From assembly GCA_900553335.1 (NCBI GenBank), contig USCU01000036.1:1-8899 (forward strand): a DNA stretch of 8,899 nt. The letters are read 5' to 3'. The DNA comes from an uncultured Ruminococcus sp. GTDB taxonomy: Bacteria; Bacillota; Clostridia; Oscillospirales; Ruminococcaceae. Shown one piece after another: positions 1-5,170 of this stretch; the first letter of the stretch is position 1; each line of letters begins with the position of its first letter. Below the pieces are notes generated by a model. It made no database searches, was not told the DNA's origin, and worked only from the letters and a program-made list of their open reading frames with translations. The translations under genes were made by a program, and so were the position numbers.

Positions 1-4
1 TCAT
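1..4 (-). CDS. Start codon of the next gene downstream of hup (cut by window edge), probably an S4-domain RNA-binding protein
   Basis: Only the first codon is inside the window: an ATG read at 4 to 2. It is supported by a good Shine-Dalgarno, GAGGAG at 11-16, six bases upstream of the ATG. In many Clostridia the order mazG, hup, small S4-domain RNA-binding protein (YabO/RqcP-like), yabP, yabQ is conserved, so an S4 protein is the most likely product. That identity comes from gene order alone; no coding residues beyond Met are visible. Confidence 0.5.
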
Positions 5-19
5 CTCTTTCTCCTCAAA

Positions 20-60
20 AACAAATTAAAATAAGCCTGCCGCTTATAAAGTGACAGGCC
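20..60 (-). terminator. Terminator-like hairpin after hup
   Basis: Read on the minus strand, a 7-bp stem (GCCTGTC pairing with GGCAGGC, one G-T wobble; arms at 53-59 and 35-41) encloses an 11-base loop that can itself form a short CTT/AAG pairing. It is followed by a T-rich tract over 34-20. It lies 15 bases past the hup stop codon. The Shine-Dalgarno of the next gene begins just after the T-tract, so there is almost no room for a separate promoter. It probably acts as a partial terminator that reduces read-through from the highly expressed hup gene into the next gene. Function is inferred from structure only. Confidence 0.65.
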
Positions 61-74
61 TAAAATTTTGCGAA

Positions 75-353
75 TTACTTAGCAATTGCATCCTTAAGAG
101 CTTTTCCAGCTTTAAAAGCAGGAACCTTCTTAGCAGGAACAGTGATCTTTTCCTTAGTTTTAGGATTGATAGCAACTTTTTCTGCTCTGTCTCTTACTTC
201 AAATGTTCCGAATCCAACAAGAGAAATTTTCTCTCCGTTTTTAAGTGATTCTGTGATAGTGTCGATAACAGCTGAAAGAGCCTTCTCAGCTTCCTTTTTT
301 GATGCGTAGTCGCCGTTAGCTGCAATAGCAGCAATTAACTCTGATTTTGTCAT
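75..353 (-). CDS. hup: HU family DNA-binding protein
   Basis: A small, basic, homodimeric nucleoid protein of 92 residues, the normal length for bacterial HU. It binds and bends DNA with little sequence preference and helps compact the chromosome. The sequence starts MTKSELIAAIA, has the helical dimerisation half (about residues 3-40), the turn GEKISLVGFGTFEV (about 40-53), the beta arm with the conserved Asn-Pro at its tip (about 63-64), and the C-terminal VPAFKAGKALKDAI motif (about 77-90). The arm tip reads INPKTKE where many HU proteins have RNPQTG, a modest variation. The start is fixed by AGGAGG at about 361-366, upstream of the ATG. It follows mazG by 48 bases and no convincing own promoter was found, so it is probably transcribed from the mazG promoter. 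A terminator-like hairpin follows. The HU versus IHF-like distinction is not in doubt given the sequence and context. Confidence 0.96.
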   Translation of the reverse strand: MTKSELIAAIAANGDYASKKEAEKALSAVIDTITESLKNGEKISLVGFGTFEVRDRAEKVAINPKTKEKITVPAKKVPAFKAGKALKDAIAK

Positions 354-383
354 AAAAAAACCTCCTAAAAAAATAAACGTCTT

Positions 384-402
384 AACTGTTTATGATACAG
401 TT
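384..402. repeat. Inverted repeat in the mazG–hup gap
   Basis: A perfect 6-bp inverted repeat, AACTGT at 384-389 and ACAGTT at 397-402, is separated by 7 bases and sits between the mazG stop codon and the hup ribosome binding site. A T-rich stretch follows on the transcript about 10 bases later, too far for a classic terminator. It could be an mRNA hairpin in the hup leader or a regulator binding site. The short stem makes chance a real possibility. Confidence 0.3.
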
Positions 403-1133
403 TAATCTATGCTAAGGGTATATAGATTTTTCCCCTTAAGCTCATTATTATTCTCTGCTGACACGAAATTCTTAATAAAGCGATCGTTAAATCCTTGTAA
501 AGCGTCCTCAGGCTTTATTCCTTTGAGTCTTGCAAGATTTGCTGCATAAAACAAAATTTCGCCTATAGCGTTTTCCTCAGCGTTTGAGAGGTCTTTACAA
601 GCGTTTGAAACAGCTTCAATGCAAATCTCCTCGCTTTCTGCGACTGATGCACGGGAAGCACGTTTTCCAAGCTTTTCAGCTCTCATCAAAGCAGGGAAAA
701 CCTTTGGAACAGCTTTAAGCGTATCGCCATAAGTTTTTTGCTCCTTTGTTTTTTTCTTTATCTGATCCCAGTTCTTCAACACTTCATCAGCGTCATCTAC
801 CTTAATATCACCGAACACATGAGGATGTCTTATGATTAGCTTCTGGCAAATATCGTTCACAACATCAAAAAAGTCAAACCCGCCGTTCTCCTCTTCAATT
901 CTGGAATGAAACACTACCTGAAGAAGAAGATCTCCAAGCTCTTCTTTTAGCATATCTTCGCGTTTTAAAACAATGGCTTCATATGCTTCGTAAGCCTCTT
1001 CGATTATGTCAGATTTAATTGAAGAATGAGTTTGGACAGCGTCCCAAGGGCAACCGTCTTTGCTTCTGAGTATTTGCATGATCTTGAGCAGATCGTCCAA
1101 CGAATACCTGTCTTTAAACTGAAAATCTACCAT
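402..1133 (-). CDS. mazG: MazG-like nucleoside triphosphate pyrophosphohydrolase
   Basis: A cytoplasmic all-alpha NTP pyrophosphohydrolase (hydrolyses NTPs/dNTPs to the monophosphate and pyrophosphate), thought to clean nucleotide pools. The 243-residue protein has the full N-terminal MazG lobe: GCPWD (27-31), QTH (34-36), metal-binding EExxE (45-49) and EELGD (64-68), then RHPHVFGD (102-109), NWDQIKK (121-127) and PALMRA (147-152). The second lobe is degenerate: where the family usually has EEIGDLLF this protein has NAIGEILF (188-195), and the GFDW stretch is missing. The ATG at 1133 is preferred because GGAG at 1142-1145 lies 8 bases upstream, it matches the usual family start, and a strong promoter lies just upstream. 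An in-frame TTG at 1190 would lie upstream of the predicted transcript start. It is followed by hup; the pairing of spoVB with mazG (yabM–yabN in Bacillus) is widespread in Firmicutes. Confidence 0.93.
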   Translation of the reverse strand: MVDFQFKDRYSLDDLLKIMQILRSKDGCPWDAVQTHSSIKSDIIEEAYEAYEAIVLKREDMLKEELGDLLLQVVFHSRIEEENGGFDFFDVVNDICQKLIIRHPHVFGDIKVDDADEVLKNWDQIKKKTKEQKTYGDTLKAVPKVFPALMRAEKLGKRASRASVAESEEICIEAVSNACKDLSNAEENAIGEILFYAANLARLKGIKPEDALQGFNDRFIKNFVSAENNNELKGKNLYTLSID

Positions 1134-1141
1134 AATAAAAG

Positions 1142-1145
1142 CTCC
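1142..1145 (-). promoter_or_regulatory. Ribosome binding site deciding the mazG start
   Basis: GGAG on the minus strand, 8 bases before the ATG at 1133. The alternative in-frame TTG at 1190 has no comparable purine-rich site upstream, so this site selects the shorter 243-residue protein. Confidence 0.6.
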
Positions 1146-1172
1146 ATATAACAATTTGTAAAAACCTTTGTT

Positions 1173-1201
1173 ATTATAACAGTTGATCAAACTTTTTTCA
1201 A
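1173..1201 (-). promoter_or_regulatory. Sigma-A-type promoter for mazG–hup
   Basis: On the minus strand, TTGAAA (-35, at 1201-1196; 5 of 6 to consensus) is followed by a 17-base spacer and a perfect TATAAT (-10, at 1178-1173). A TG one base upstream of the -10 gives a full extended -10. The -35 hexamer overlaps the stop codon of the upstream spoVB-type gene (1198-1200). Transcription would start near 1166, about 33 bases before the mazG ATG. The -10 lies at the centre of a perfect dyad, TGTTAT-A-ATAACA (1181-1169), which might also serve as an operator. The close match to consensus makes this one of the better-supported regulatory sites in the window, but it is a sequence prediction. Confidence 0.75.
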
Positions 1202-2892
1202 GCGTTATTGGACAAAAACATTAATTTGAAGTTCTTTTTTGTCATTTTAAATAATATTGCAACGCTGAAAATGTATATTATGACAGAAATAGTTATACAA
1301 GCTAAGAAAGCTGTGGTGGCTCCCACATAGCCTTTTAAGAAATTGTTTGTTATAATTGCGCCCATAATGCAGTTAGCAGAGGCGTAAAGAGGCTTTATAA
1401 AATTCTCAAAGAAACAGATTTTGCATTTTATAGATTTAAAGTAATATGCAGTAGATGCAGCCGCTGTAATTATATAAAATACTACTGTAGAGATTGCTGC
1501 ACCTGTGATTGAAAGCGAGGGGACAGCGATTAAAACAAAGTTTAAAACCGTTTTTACAATGACAGCAGACATCAAAATATAAATAGGAACTTTTTCTTTT
1601 CCAATGCTTTGAAGAAGCGAAAAAGATGTGACGGTAAGTGATATAAACAAAACGCCTATCCCCAAAACCGATAATGCTTCATATGAAGCCTCAATCTCAG
1701 CAGTTCTTCCGGAAAACAGTGTAGTAAGGATTTCCTTTGGGAAAAATGCTATGCCAAGACCTGAAGGAATGGCTATCAGGTTTGTAATGAACACTGCATT
1801 TTGCGATTGTCTGCAAACATTTTTTAAATCGTTCTTTGCAAAGTGATGAGAAATATTTGGCAACGCGGATTTTCCAAGCATTGAGGCAAGCGACGGAACG
1901 AGTGAAAAAACTGTCAGCGCAAGTCCTGTGAAAGAGCCGTATAAGAATGCCGGAATGTTTTGGGCAGAAATCTCTTCGCATCCTTTTAAGTAGATAATGG
2001 AGTTTGGGTTTTCCTCAATAGTGTGTTTTATGATCGGTTGAATGGTGAGCATATCAACAATTGAAACGATTGTTGTTATCAAACAGCTTAGAGCCATCGG
2101 GATTGCAAGGGCAATCAAAAAGCTTATTATTTTTCTTCTTTTATCAGTTATAGGATCTTTTGTTAAAAGACCTTTTTCTAATTTATAGGCTTTGCGTTTC
2201 GATATGAAAATCAAATAAAGTGTTGATATTGCAGTTGAGATTGTTACTCCGAGAAGCGATGCGGCAGATATATAAGGAAGAGCCGCCTTTAGTGCTTCAT
2301 CCTGACTGTTACAGACAATGCCGAAAACAGTTGATGTGCTTTGGAACTCGGAGTTTGCGAGAAATAGTGCATAATATGCTCCTCCTATACCAAAGATTAC
2401 TTTCAAAATGGATTCAATTATCTCGGAAATACAAGTAGGCAGCATATTTCTTCCGCCCTCAAAAAAGCCTCTTTGTACAGATATGATGCTTGAGAAGAAT
2501 ATACTCGGCGAGATTGCGGCTACAGATAAAAATGCAGATTTAGAGTGTAAAACAAAGGTGCATATAATATAGCCTATAAAAAGTGAAACAGCAGTAAATA
2601 AGATTCCCGAAAGTGTAAAGAACAGCATAGCACAGCGCTTTATTTTAACAGCGTTAGCATATCTTTTAAAGCTTAGATTTTCTGATATAATTTTAGAAAG
2701 TGCAGTAGTTATTCCCGTTACGGAAATTGCAAACACAGGCATAAAAATGGAATAAGCTGATGAGTAATAGCTCATTCCCTCGCCGCCCAGAATATTTGTG
2801 AGAGGTATTTTATAAATAAGACCTAAAATTTTAGTTATGAGCATTGAGGTCATTAGTATTGCAGACCCCAGCAAAAAACCTTGTTTTTTCAT
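1198..2892 (-). CDS. spoVB: SpoVB-type polysaccharide/lipid flippase (MOP superfamily)
   Basis: A 564-residue integral membrane protein of the MATE/MurJ-like multidrug/oligosaccharidyl-lipid/polysaccharide (MOP) superfamily. It has many hydrophobic segments spread along its whole length, consistent with about 14 transmembrane helices. The N-terminus (GSAILMTSMLITKILGLIY, then PLTNILGGEGMSYYSSAYSI) is characteristic of the Firmicutes SpoVB/YabM/YkvU group. SpoVB in Bacillus is needed for spore cortex synthesis and is thought to move lipid-linked precursors across the membrane; the exact substrate here is not shown by the sequence. The start ATG has GGAGG at about 2897-2901. The gene begins 12 bases after spmB and probably shares its transcript, which fits a sporulation role. 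Its end overlaps the mazG promoter. The sporulation paralogue cannot be told from a YabM-type paralogue by sequence reading alone; Bacillus YabM is next to mazG, so the symbol is provisional. Confidence 0.85.
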   Translation of the reverse strand: MKKQGFLLGSAILMTSMLITKILGLIYKIPLTNILGGEGMSYYSSAYSIFMPVFAISVTGITTALSKIISENLSFKRYANAVKIKRCAMLFFTLSGILFTAVSLFIGYIICTFVLHSKSAFLSVAAISPSIFFSSIISVQRGFFEGGRNMLPTCISEIIESILKVIFGIGGAYYALFLANSEFQSTSTVFGIVCNSQDEALKAALPYISAASLLGVTISTAISTLYLIFISKRKAYKLEKGLLTKDPITDKRRKIISFLIALAIPMALSCLITTIVSIVDMLTIQPIIKHTIEENPNSIIYLKGCEEISAQNIPAFLYGSFTGLALTVFSLVPSLASMLGKSALPNISHHFAKNDLKNVCRQSQNAVFITNLIAIPSGLGIAFFPKEILTTLFSGRTAEIEASYEALSVLGIGVLFISLTVTSFSLLQSIGKEKVPIYILMSAVIVKTVLNFVLIAVPSLSITGAAISTVVFYIITAAASTAYYFKSIKCKICFFENFIKPLYASANCIMGAIITNNFLKGYVGATTAFLACITISVIIYIFSVAILFKMTKKNFKLMFLSNNA

Positions 2893-2904
2893 ACGACCTC
2901 CGTT

Positions 2905-3420
2905 TTAAAAAAATAAATTTACAGCTATAGAGCTGACTATGATGCTTGTGGCGTCAGCTAGCAAACAGGCGGCTATTATTTTGCCGTCCGGCTTGATTTT
3001 TGCAGCTGAAAAGTATACCGCAATTGTGTAAAATGTAGTTTCTGTCGAACCCATCATAATGCTCGCAGTCCGTCCGACACCTGAATCAGGACCGAAATCC
3101 TTTATTACAGAATCAAATATTGCAAGCGCTCCGGAACCTGAAAAAGGACGCATTATTCCGAGAGGAAGACACTCTTTTTTTATTCCCAAAAGATTTGAAA
3201 CAGGTGAGAGAAGTTCGGTTATAAATTCGAGTGCCCCTGAGCTTTTGAGCATTGAGATAAGTGCTATTAAAAGTATTAAAGAGGGAAGGATATCAAATGC
3301 AACTTTTATATTTTCCTTTGCACCCTCTAAAAAAACTGAGAATAAATCTATTCTTTTAAACAAACCGTATGCGCATATAAGCAAAAAGCAAACGGGCAAA
3401 ATGAAATCAGTTACATTCAT
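2905..3420 (-). CDS. spmB: Spore maturation protein B
   Basis: A 171-residue membrane protein of the nucleoside recognition (Gate) domain family, close to the usual length of about 175 residues. It has several hydrophobic helices, and the SpmB hallmarks MRPFSGSGALA (90-100) and MGSTETTFY (123-131) are present. In Bacillus, SpmA and SpmB are both needed for normal dehydration of the spore core; the transported or sensed molecule is not known to me. The ATG lies inside the end of spmA, a 14-base overlap (3407-3420), with only a weak AAGAGA site upstream, which suggests translational coupling and fixed stoichiometry with SpmA. The spoVB-type gene follows after 12 bases. Confidence 0.94.
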   Translation of the reverse strand: MNVTDFILPVCFLLICAYGLFKRIDLFSVFLEGAKENIKVAFDILPSLILLIALISMLKSSGALEFITELLSPVSNLLGIKKECLPLGIMRPFSGSGALAIFDSVIKDFGPDSGVGRTASIMMGSTETTFYTIAVYFSAAKIKPDGKIIAACLLADATSIIVSSIAVNLFF

Positions 3421-4006
3421 GGCGATTTCTCTTAATGTAAAAAATATTTATAAACATTATTCCAACGATGAGCGATATAAGTGAAGTGAAGATTACAGGA
3501 AGTATGATCTCCATAGGGTTTTCGCTTCCGTATTTGGCTCTTATAGCGGCTATAGTAGTTGGAACAATTTGTATTGATGCTGTATTAAATATTGTCAGAA
3601 GCGCAATATTTTTTGTAGCGGTATCTTTTTTACACTCTTCTTTTTTTAGTTCTTTCATAGCCTCTATTCCAAGCGGAGTAGCCGCATTTCCGAGTCCTAA
3701 TATATTAGCCGTAATGTTAAGAGTTATCGCAGAAAAGGCAGAAGAGGTTTTATTTATTCCTTTAAAGATAAGTCCTAGAATGGGAGAAAGTAACGATGAT
3801 ATCTTATCCGTAAGTCCTGATTTTTTTGCGATATTCATAATTCCGCCCCAAAATGCCATTATTCCGAGGAGGGACAAAAAAAGTGATACGGCATCTTCAC
3901 AAGAGGTAACAATTGATGATGACAAGTCTGATATCTTGCCGGTAAATACAGCACAAAGCAAGGATATAGCTGAAAAAATAACTATTAAGAATTTGATAAA
4001 AACCAC
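3407..4006 (-). CDS. spmA: Spore maturation protein A (start uncertain)
   Basis: A Gate-domain membrane protein, partner of SpmB in spore core dehydration. It shows the SpmA signature NITANILGLGNAATPLG (about 97-113) and FWGGIMNIAKKSGL (about 52-65), with hydrophobic helices at both ends. The frame is open back to a stop at 4103-4105 but holds no ATG near the family start. Candidates are TTG at 4081, TTG at 4018 and GTG at 4006. GTG 4006 gives MVFIKFLIVIF, 199 residues, which fits family length (Bacillus SpmA about 196) and N-terminus best; however, the purine run AAAGG lies only two bases before it, so the ribosome binding site is poor. A start at 4081 would translate the terminator hairpin as the first residues and has no Shine-Dalgarno. 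Identity is certain, start is not. It overlaps spmB by 14 bases. Confidence 0.9.
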   Translation of the reverse strand: MVFIKFLIVIFSAISLLCAVFTGKISDLSSSIVTSCEDAVSLFLSLLGIMAFWGGIMNIAKKSGLTDKISSLLSPILGLIFKGINKTSSAFSAITLNITANILGLGNAATPLGIEAMKELKKEECKKDTATKNIALLTIFNTASIQIVPTTIAAIRAKYGSENPMEIILPVIFTSLISLIVGIMFINIFYIKRNRHECN

Positions 4007-4045
4007 CGCCTTTATCAAAAGTATATTAAAAAACAAAAATAGTAG

Positions 4046-4080
4046 AACAAAAAAAGCGACTGCAAAAATGCAGCCGCTCA
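4046..4080 (-). terminator. Intrinsic terminator just upstream of spmA
   Basis: On the minus strand a 9-bp stem, GCGGCTGCA (4077-4069) pairing with TGCAGTCGC (4064-4056) with one G-T wobble, closes a four-base T loop and runs straight into seven T residues (4055-4049). This is a textbook Rho-independent terminator. It probably originally ended the rpoD-containing transcript; its near-copy lies directly after the GH25-like gene at 4291-4313. Confidence 0.85.
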
Positions 4081-4082
4081 AA
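4054..4082. repeat. Direct repeat copy 1 (terminator hairpin), 29 bases
   Basis: This copy matches 4289-4318 base for base except for one fewer A in the loop (five versus six in the A run). It is followed on the minus strand by a T-tract, which the other copy lacks. Together the two copies bracket a GC-rich segment of about 205 bases. Confidence 0.85.
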
Positions 4083-4288
4083 TCTGTAAAAGAAGTGAAC
4101 TCTTATAATATTGTCGCGTAGGCGGACATGCGCCGACGCAGCGACACCTTGAGAGAAAATCGGCGGTGCGAGCCGATTTTCGATGAAAAGGGGTTTCCTA
4201 GGGGAAAAACGCAGAGCAAGACGGGCGAAGCTGTCGAAGCGAGTGTGTTTGTCCCCTGGGGAGCATTGTCGGCTCTGCCGACACGCTC
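4083..4288. mobile_element. Small GC-rich, hairpin-rich intergenic element (MITE/REP-like), non-coding
   Basis: About 205 bases between the two hairpin repeats. The stretch 4111-4288 is about 59 percent G+C by hand count, against roughly 40 percent or less in flanking genes, so it looks foreign. It contains a hairpin at 4112-4146 (TGTCGC/GCGACA outer stem), a perfect 10-bp stem at 4155-4164/4172-4181, a 15-base imperfect long-range stem (4196-4210 with 4247-4261) and a perfect 6-bp stem at 4267-4272/4278-4283. Short open frames exist on both strands but have no ribosome binding sites, begin or end in the flanking hairpin, and follow the palindromes. No transposase is present. A non-autonomous repeat is the best reading; an unknown structured RNA is the alternative. 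Copies elsewhere in the genome cannot be checked here. Confidence 0.55.
4155..4181. repeat. Perfect 10-bp inverted repeat inside the element
   Basis: GAAAATCGGC at 4155-4164 and GCCGATTTTC at 4172-4181 are exact reverse complements separated by a 7-base loop. It would form a stable hairpin in RNA from either strand and is the strongest single hairpin within the element. Confidence 0.85.
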
Positions 4289-4318
4289 AAGCGACTGCAA
4301 AAAATGCAGCCGCTCAAA
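4289..4318. repeat. Direct repeat copy 2 (hairpin after the GH25-like gene), 30 bases
   Basis: The same 9-bp stem as copy 1 (arms 4291-4299 and 4305-4313, five-base loop) lies 14 bases past the stop codon of the GH25-like gene, where a terminator is expected. Reading on the minus strand it continues into TTGAGCG instead of a T-tract, so by itself it should terminate poorly. This fits duplication of an original terminator by insertion of the element, with the T-tract left at the far copy. Confidence 0.8.
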
Positions 4319-4327
4319 GTTATGAAT

Positions 4328-5134
4328 CTACTTAAATAAATTGTAATACTCTTCTTCGGATTTTAAAATAGTTATCTTATCCATGTATTCGTTTGTTTCG
4401 CATCCGTTTATTTTTGTTTTAGGATTAAAAAGCCAAAACATAAATTGTTCGTTATTGCTCGGTTTTGAATATATGCTTCTTATGCAGATAGGGGAGTCCG
4501 GAAAGCTTTTGTCCAAATATTTTTCATAAATGTCCTCGTCAGCCATTATTATCGGCTGTAAACCGTACTTTTTATATATTGCATCAATAAATTCCCGAAG
4601 CTCCTTAACGACCTCATCCTTTTGAGGCGGTACTGCAACATATTTGCTATAAAGCCTTATCTGCACGACAGGAGGGAGCTGTCTGTCATTCTTATCCCCC
4701 ACAACATTTATAAAAGCTTCAGCCTGATCTTTGCCGTTTGACGTAAATGTAAAGTCATGAAGGGGAGCAGCTTCAATTCCTGCCGATAAAGCGCCGTCAA
4801 AATTTTCTGTAAAATTCTTATCCGAAAGGCTTTCTCCCTCCGTTGCTCTTATAAAAGCAAAGTCTATGTTTTGAAGCGAAACCGAATCCCAAGAAATTTT
4901 CCCCTGCTTTGAGCTTACATTAATTCCCATGATTTTGTATTCTTTTTTCATAGGATTCACGAACCAGATTTTACCGAAAAACAGAAGAAGAATAATATCT
5001 GTGATTACAAAAATCAATGATACAAATATACACCAAAAAGCAAGTTTTTTCATTCGCTTTTTAGGCTTTAGTTTAGTTACATCTTCTCTATCCTCTATGA
5101 TCTCAAAGCTATGAGTGACATTATTATTTCTCAT
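4328..5134 (-). CDS. Membrane-anchored GH25 (lysozyme-like) protein, predicted catalytically inactive
   Basis: 268 residues: a cytoplasmic, charged N-terminus (1-28), one transmembrane helix (about 29-53), then an outside domain of GH25 muramidase type. Recognisable family motifs are GINVSSKQGKISW (70-82, normally GIDVS..QG.IDW), FAFIRATEG (92-100), DKNF..NFDGALSAGI (105-120), QAEAFI (137-142), LPPVV (153-157), PIIMADEDIYEKYL (194-207) and FWLFNP (233-238). The expected catalytic acids are all replaced: Asp by Asn72, and the DxE pair after PPVV by Gln158 and Arg160. GH25 enzymes cut the MurNAc–GlcNAc bond of peptidoglycan; this one is more likely a binding or scaffolding protein at the cell wall. 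It starts at an ATG with AAGGA upstream, 36 bases after rpoD, and a hairpin follows it, so it is probably the last gene of the dnaG–rpoD transcript. No frameshift is seen. The biological role is unknown. Confidence 0.75.
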   Translation of the reverse strand: MRNNNVTHSFEIIEDREDVTKLKPKKRMKKLAFWCIFVSLIFVITDIILLLFFGKIWFVNPMKKEYKIMGINVSSKQGKISWDSVSLQNIDFAFIRATEGESLSDKNFTENFDGALSAGIEAAPLHDFTFTSNGKDQAEAFINVVGDKNDRQLPPVVQIRLYSKYVAVPPQKDEVVKELREFIDAIYKKYGLQPIIMADEDIYEKYLDKSFPDSPICIRSIYSKPSNNEQFMFWLFNPKTKINGCETNEYMDKITILKSEEEYYNLFK

Positions 5135-5170
5135 GATTTAATCCTTAAGACTGATATGTAGCTTCTACGA

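Noticed and set aside
354..440. Search for a separate hup promoter
   Set aside because: TATCAT occurs in the leader but has no -35-like hexamer at suitable spacing. Transcription from the mazG promoter explains expression.
1134..1190. N-terminal extension of MazG starting at TTG 1190
   Set aside because: No ribosome binding site, no family similarity in the added 19 residues, and it overlaps the predicted promoter and lies upstream of the predicted transcript start.
4080..4115. Possible sigma-E-type promoter (ATATT about 16 bases before TTACAGAT) upstream of spmA
   Set aside because: The -10 match to CATACAAT is poor and any transcript would run at once into the terminator at 4046-4080. A sporulation promoter is expected for spmA but I could not place one with confidence.
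3468..4121. 217-codon open frame on the plus strand opposite spmA
   Set aside because: It lies antisense to the clearly conserved spmA/spmB coding sequence, has no ribosome binding site and no family features. It is a shadow of the real gene.
4103..4325. Two 65-residue open frames, one on each strand, over the GC-rich element
   Set aside because: Neither has a Shine-Dalgarno or any recognisable domain. Both cross the palindromes and run into the flanking repeats, as expected from a GC-rich repeat with few stop codons.
5158..5168. Small dyad GTAGCTTCTAC between rpoD and the GH25-like gene
   Set aside because: Only a 4-bp stem with a 3-base loop and no T-tract, so it is not a believable terminator or operator.
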